The notes beneath the pieces were generated by a model. It worked only from the letters and a program-made list of their open reading frames with translations, was not told the DNA's origin and ran no database searches. Positions 5,580 through 7,406 of a stretch of DNA of 7,406 bases are shown piece by piece (position 1 is the stretch's first letter; each line of letters starts with the position of its first letter). The stretch comes from Pseudomonadota bacterium (lineage in GTDB: Bacteria; Pseudomonadota; Gammaproteobacteria; Steroidobacterales; Steroidobacteraceae): contig JAKBCE010000117.1 in assembly GCA_021808195.1 (NCBI GenBank), positions 1 through 7,406 on the forward strand, written 5' to 3'. Both the position numbers and the translations under genes were made by a program.

Positions 5580-5876
5580 ATGAAATTCCTCACCTTCATT
5601 CGTCACGCCGAATCGTTGCGCGAGGCCGGACCGCCACAGACGCTGATGCACGCCATGGGCGAGTTCGTGCAGCACTCGCTGCGCTCCGGCGTGCTCGTGG
5701 ATACCGGCGGGCTGCTGCCGAGCGTGCGCGGCGATCTGCTGGAGAAGCTGGGTCGACTCGACGAGGCTCAGGCGGAGTACTCGCATGCCGCTGCTCTCGC
5801 CTCCAATCCCCGCGAACGCGCGTTGCTGCTCAGACGTGCCGATGCTTTGCGGTTCGCGGGCACCGCGGCCCATTGA
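5580..5876 (+). CDS. Chimeric small protein: YCII/DGPF N-terminus fused to ECF42-type sigma factor C-terminus
   Basis: A 98-residue intact frame made of two unrelated family pieces. Residues 1-48 (MKFLTFIRHAES..., then AMGEFVQHSLRSGVLVDTGG and LLPS) match the start of YCII/DGPF proteins, normally ~120-140 residues. The rest of that domain, including the DGPF motif, is missing. Residues ~49-92 (VRGDLLEKLGRLDEAQAEYS, HAAALASNPRERALLLRRAD) match the extreme C-terminal, TPR-like tail of ECF42-type sigma factors, which normally continues in the style LPAVRGDLLxRLGRxxEA. The whole DNA-binding part of the sigma factor is absent. DGPF genes and ECF42 sigma genes are established neighbours, so an in-frame deletion from the middle of one to the end of the other would give this product. 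The junction lies near 5712-5730. Start and ribosome binding site look intact. It is probably a relic without sigma activity, though a stable small protein remains possible. It converges on the 447-residue gene. Confidence 0.75.
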   Translation: MKFLTFIRHAESLREAGPPQTLMHAMGEFVQHSLRSGVLVDTGGLLPSVRGDLLEKLGRLDEAQAEYSHAAALASNPRERALLLRRADALRFAGTAAH

Positions 5877-5887
5877 GTATCCTCAAG

Positions 5888-5908
5888 GGCTGCACCCGGG
5901 CGGCAGCC
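5888..5908. terminator. Small hairpin between convergent genes, weak terminator candidate
   Basis: GGCTGC (5888-5893) and GCAGCC (5903-5908) form a 6-bp stem with a 9-nt loop, 11 nt after the chimera's stop. A smaller stem TTGAG-TATC-CTCAA (5873-5886) overlaps that stop codon. No T run follows on either strand. The placement in the 72-bp convergent gap is the main support. Confidence 0.25.
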
Positions 5909-5948
5909 TGTTGCCACCGACAGCTGCTCACCGATCCCTGAAACCTCG

Positions 5949-7292
5949 CTACGGCGCTGAGCGGTGGGACGCACCGAGGAGGCCACCGTCCATTCTTGAG
6001 ACTCGGTAGGTATTGCGATACCCACACGCCGAGCGCGGCGCCACCTGGTACCCGGCGATGCGAGATTGCCCGTCGGGCCGGCGCACCAGTGTAAAGATCC
6101 GCGCATGGTGCAGATTTTCGGTCGTGAGGCAGAGGACTTCGCGCCCGTGAGCGCGGTTAAACCTGACGTTCTCCAACATACCGAGTCTCGTCAAGCCTAG
6201 CCGCGCCATTCCAGAGAGTGCCTGTCCCCTGCGACACAGTGCCCTCAAGGAAGGTGCGCTGAGCGCATGCGTCGACAGATTCGCCGGCGGCTGACACTGA
6301 AGCGTCCGGCGGAAGAAGCGATCGACCAGATCGAGTTGCGGGGTCAGGCTGCTCACTGCGCCGAGGTGCGCACCGCCGCGCAGCGGCAGTTCAACGCTTT
6401 GCGCCAGCTGCCGGCCTGCACACGGCACACAGGCGTAGAATTGCGAAAAGCGCCCTTTTTCCTGCAGGATCAACCGATCCCGTCCGACGTGCGCGATGAC
6501 GGGAATGCGGTACGACTGCTCGAGGTTGACCGTGAGCAACGGCGTCGCCCGAGATCGGTGCCAGCGCCAGATCGAGACCTGGTCCCGTTCGAGTCCACCC
6601 GCACCCGGTGAGAAATTCCCGACTACGGCGAAACGCCGCGCACCATCGGCCGCGCTCGGCAATCGAGCCAGTTCGACCGGGGACAGGGGCAGCACATGCG
6701 TGCGCGCCTGCGCCCGTTCCGTCGCATTTTGCGGCTGCCATGCAGCAGACGCCTTCGCGTTCATCGCGCCCCAGGTGCGTGGCTCGCTGAGGTTCATGGC
6801 CGTCACGAAAGTATGCCCTGCCGCGCGGCGCAGGATGAAGACTGTGCCCTCGGGCCGAAGATTCACGCTGAATACGACGCTGTGTGCATCCAAACGCAAT
6901 GCGGACAGCGTCGACCATCCGCGAGGCGCGTGGTCGTTAAACACCCGCCTGGCCTCGTGCTCGATCGCGCGGACCGTCTCTGCGGCCTCGAGCCGCAACG
7001 CGACCCAATGCCGCACGTCCCGCCAGAGTTCCTCCAGCAGCACGGGCGCCCCAGGCGTATTGTCGAGCGCGGTATGCGCATCGTTGGTGTGGCGGTCCAC
7101 CGCGGTCAGTGCGGATTTCAGCACGGCGGTCGAGTGAGCCAGCGCGGAGGTACTCGGGGACACAGCGGGCACAGACGTCGCACCGGCCGGCGGCACGAGA
7201 AGCAGACTCAGGCAGGCGAGCGCCGCACCACAGAGGAACGCGAACCACAGCCGCAATGCGCGGCACTTGCCCTGGACATTGCGCTTACGCAC
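5949..7292 (-). CDS. Exported protein of unknown function
   Basis: A 447-residue protein I do not recognise. It begins with a basic stretch (MRKRNVQGKCRALR) and a hydrophobic core (~15-35) ending PPAGA, so a Sec signal peptide cut after residue ~38 is likely. Cys27 lies inside the core and is not a lipobox. The mature part opens with an Ala/Thr/Ser-rich helical region (~45-120). It continues with alternating hydrophobic and polar strands and WRW (242-244), suggesting a beta-rich fold. Cysteines at 288 and 291 (CVPC), 333, 353, 388 and 423 could form disulfides in the periplasm. The GTG start (7290-7292) overlaps the stop of the upstream L7/L12-like gene by 8 nt, which implies translational coupling and a shared transcript. 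No other in-frame start keeps the signal peptide. The full frame and export signal make it a real gene; its role is unknown. Confidence 0.75.
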   Translation of the reverse strand: MRKRNVQGKCRALRLWFAFLCGAALACLSLLLVPPAGATSVPAVSPSTSALAHSTAVLKSALTAVDRHTNDAHTALDNTPGAPVLLEELWRDVRHWVALRLEAAETVRAIEHEARRVFNDHAPRGWSTLSALRLDAHSVVFSVNLRPEGTVFILRRAAGHTFVTAMNLSEPRTWGAMNAKASAAWQPQNATERAQARTHVLPLSPVELARLPSAADGARRFAVVGNFSPGAGGLERDQVSIWRWHRSRATPLLTVNLEQSYRIPVIAHVGRDRLILQEKGRFSQFYACVPCAGRQLAQSVELPLRGGAHLGAVSSLTPQLDLVDRFFRRTLQCQPPANLSTHALSAPSLRALCRRGQALSGMARLGLTRLGMLENVRFNRAHGREVLCLTTENLHHARIFTLVRRPDGQSRIAGYQVAPRSACGYRNTYRVSRMDGGLLGASHRSAP

Positions 7293-7406
7293 CGCTGTTG
7301 GGCGCCTGCGTGCGCAGAGCCTCGAAGATCCGCACCGCCGGCTTCAATCCCAGCCCGAATTCCGCTCGGATCGCTCGGATCGCCTCGATCTTCTTGCCCG
7401 GGGTCG
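7285..7406 (-). CDS. Protein with ribosomal L7/L12 C-terminal-like segment, partial (5' end outside window)
   Basis: The last 39 codons of a gene running into the window from the right on the - strand, ending at TAA 7285-7287. The peptide TPGKKIEAIRAIRAEFGLGL followed by KPAVRIFEALR resembles the C-terminal domain of ribosomal protein L7/L12, whose hallmark is KKIxVIKxVRExTGLGLKEAK. Here the GLGLK core is kept, but the KEAKDLVE continuation is replaced by KPAVRIFEALR, and a short polar tail follows. It is therefore more likely one of the L7/L12-like accessory proteins seen in many bacteria than rplL itself, which normally follows rplJ and precedes rpoB. Its stop overlaps the GTG of the exported protein gene, so the two are likely coupled. 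Confidence 0.65.
   Translation of the reverse strand, partial: TPGKKIEAIRAIRAEFGLGLKPAVRIFEALRTQAPNSGA

Noticed and set aside
6009..6022. Hairpin GGTAT-TGCG-ATACC
   Set aside because: It lies inside the coding end of the exported protein gene, has only a 5-bp stem and no T tract. Likely chance.
7201..7230. Possible lipobox cysteine (Cys27) in the 447-residue exported protein
   Set aside because: The residues before it (ALA) do not fit the lipobox pattern, and the Cys is in the middle of the hydrophobic core. Ordinary signal peptidase cleavage after residue ~38 fits better.

Overview
The window is about 7.4 kb of GC-rich bacterial chromosome. It holds five complete genes and two genes cut by the window edges. 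An exosortase-type PEP-CTERM protein with a sigma-54-like promoter, a bacterial S10 carboxypeptidase and a membrane-anchored eukaryotic-like Ser/Thr kinase together suggest an environmental proteobacterium. My best guess is a high-GC gammaproteobacterium, with a betaproteobacterium possible; this rests on gene content only. I see no rRNA, tRNA, CRISPR array, insertion sequence or phage gene.

Layout from left to right. (1) The 3' end of an S10 serine carboxypeptidase on the + strand (1-455), which includes the catalytic Asp and His. It converges on (2) a 695-residue Ser/Thr kinase on the - strand (663-2750), with a strong T-less hairpin between them. The kinase has a cytoplasmic catalytic domain, one membrane segment and a repeat-rich C-terminal region. 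(3) A roughly 475-bp spacer without a convincing gene but with a 16-bp palindrome (2924-2939). (4) A clear intrinsic terminator (3227-3261) ending (5) a 256-residue secreted PEP-CTERM protein (3279-4049, -). (6) A 600-bp non-coding region upstream of it, with a near-consensus sigma-54 promoter (4159-4174, -), an AT-rich stretch, and a cluster of GACAG/CTGTC repeats that could be enhancer sites. (7) A six-pass membrane protein of unknown function (4650-5273, -). (8) A divergent control region with an 11-bp-stem inverted repeat and a TGACA/TGTCA palindrome. (9) A 98-residue + strand gene (5580-5876) that reads as the front of a YCII/DGPF protein joined in frame to the tail of an ECF42-type sigma factor. 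(10) A 447-residue exported protein of unknown function (5949-7292, -), whose GTG start overlaps the stop of (11) a gene ending in a ribosomal L7/L12 C-terminal-like segment (7285-7406, -, cut by the window edge).

There is no single dedicated operon. The window is mainly a set of single-gene units with their own control regions; only the last two genes look translationally coupled. The two most informative points are the PEP-CTERM gene with its sigma-54-type promoter, which implies a PrsK/PrsR/exosortase system elsewhere in the genome, and the in-frame YCII/ECF42 chimera, which looks like the scar of a deletion within a normal DGPF-sigma gene pair.
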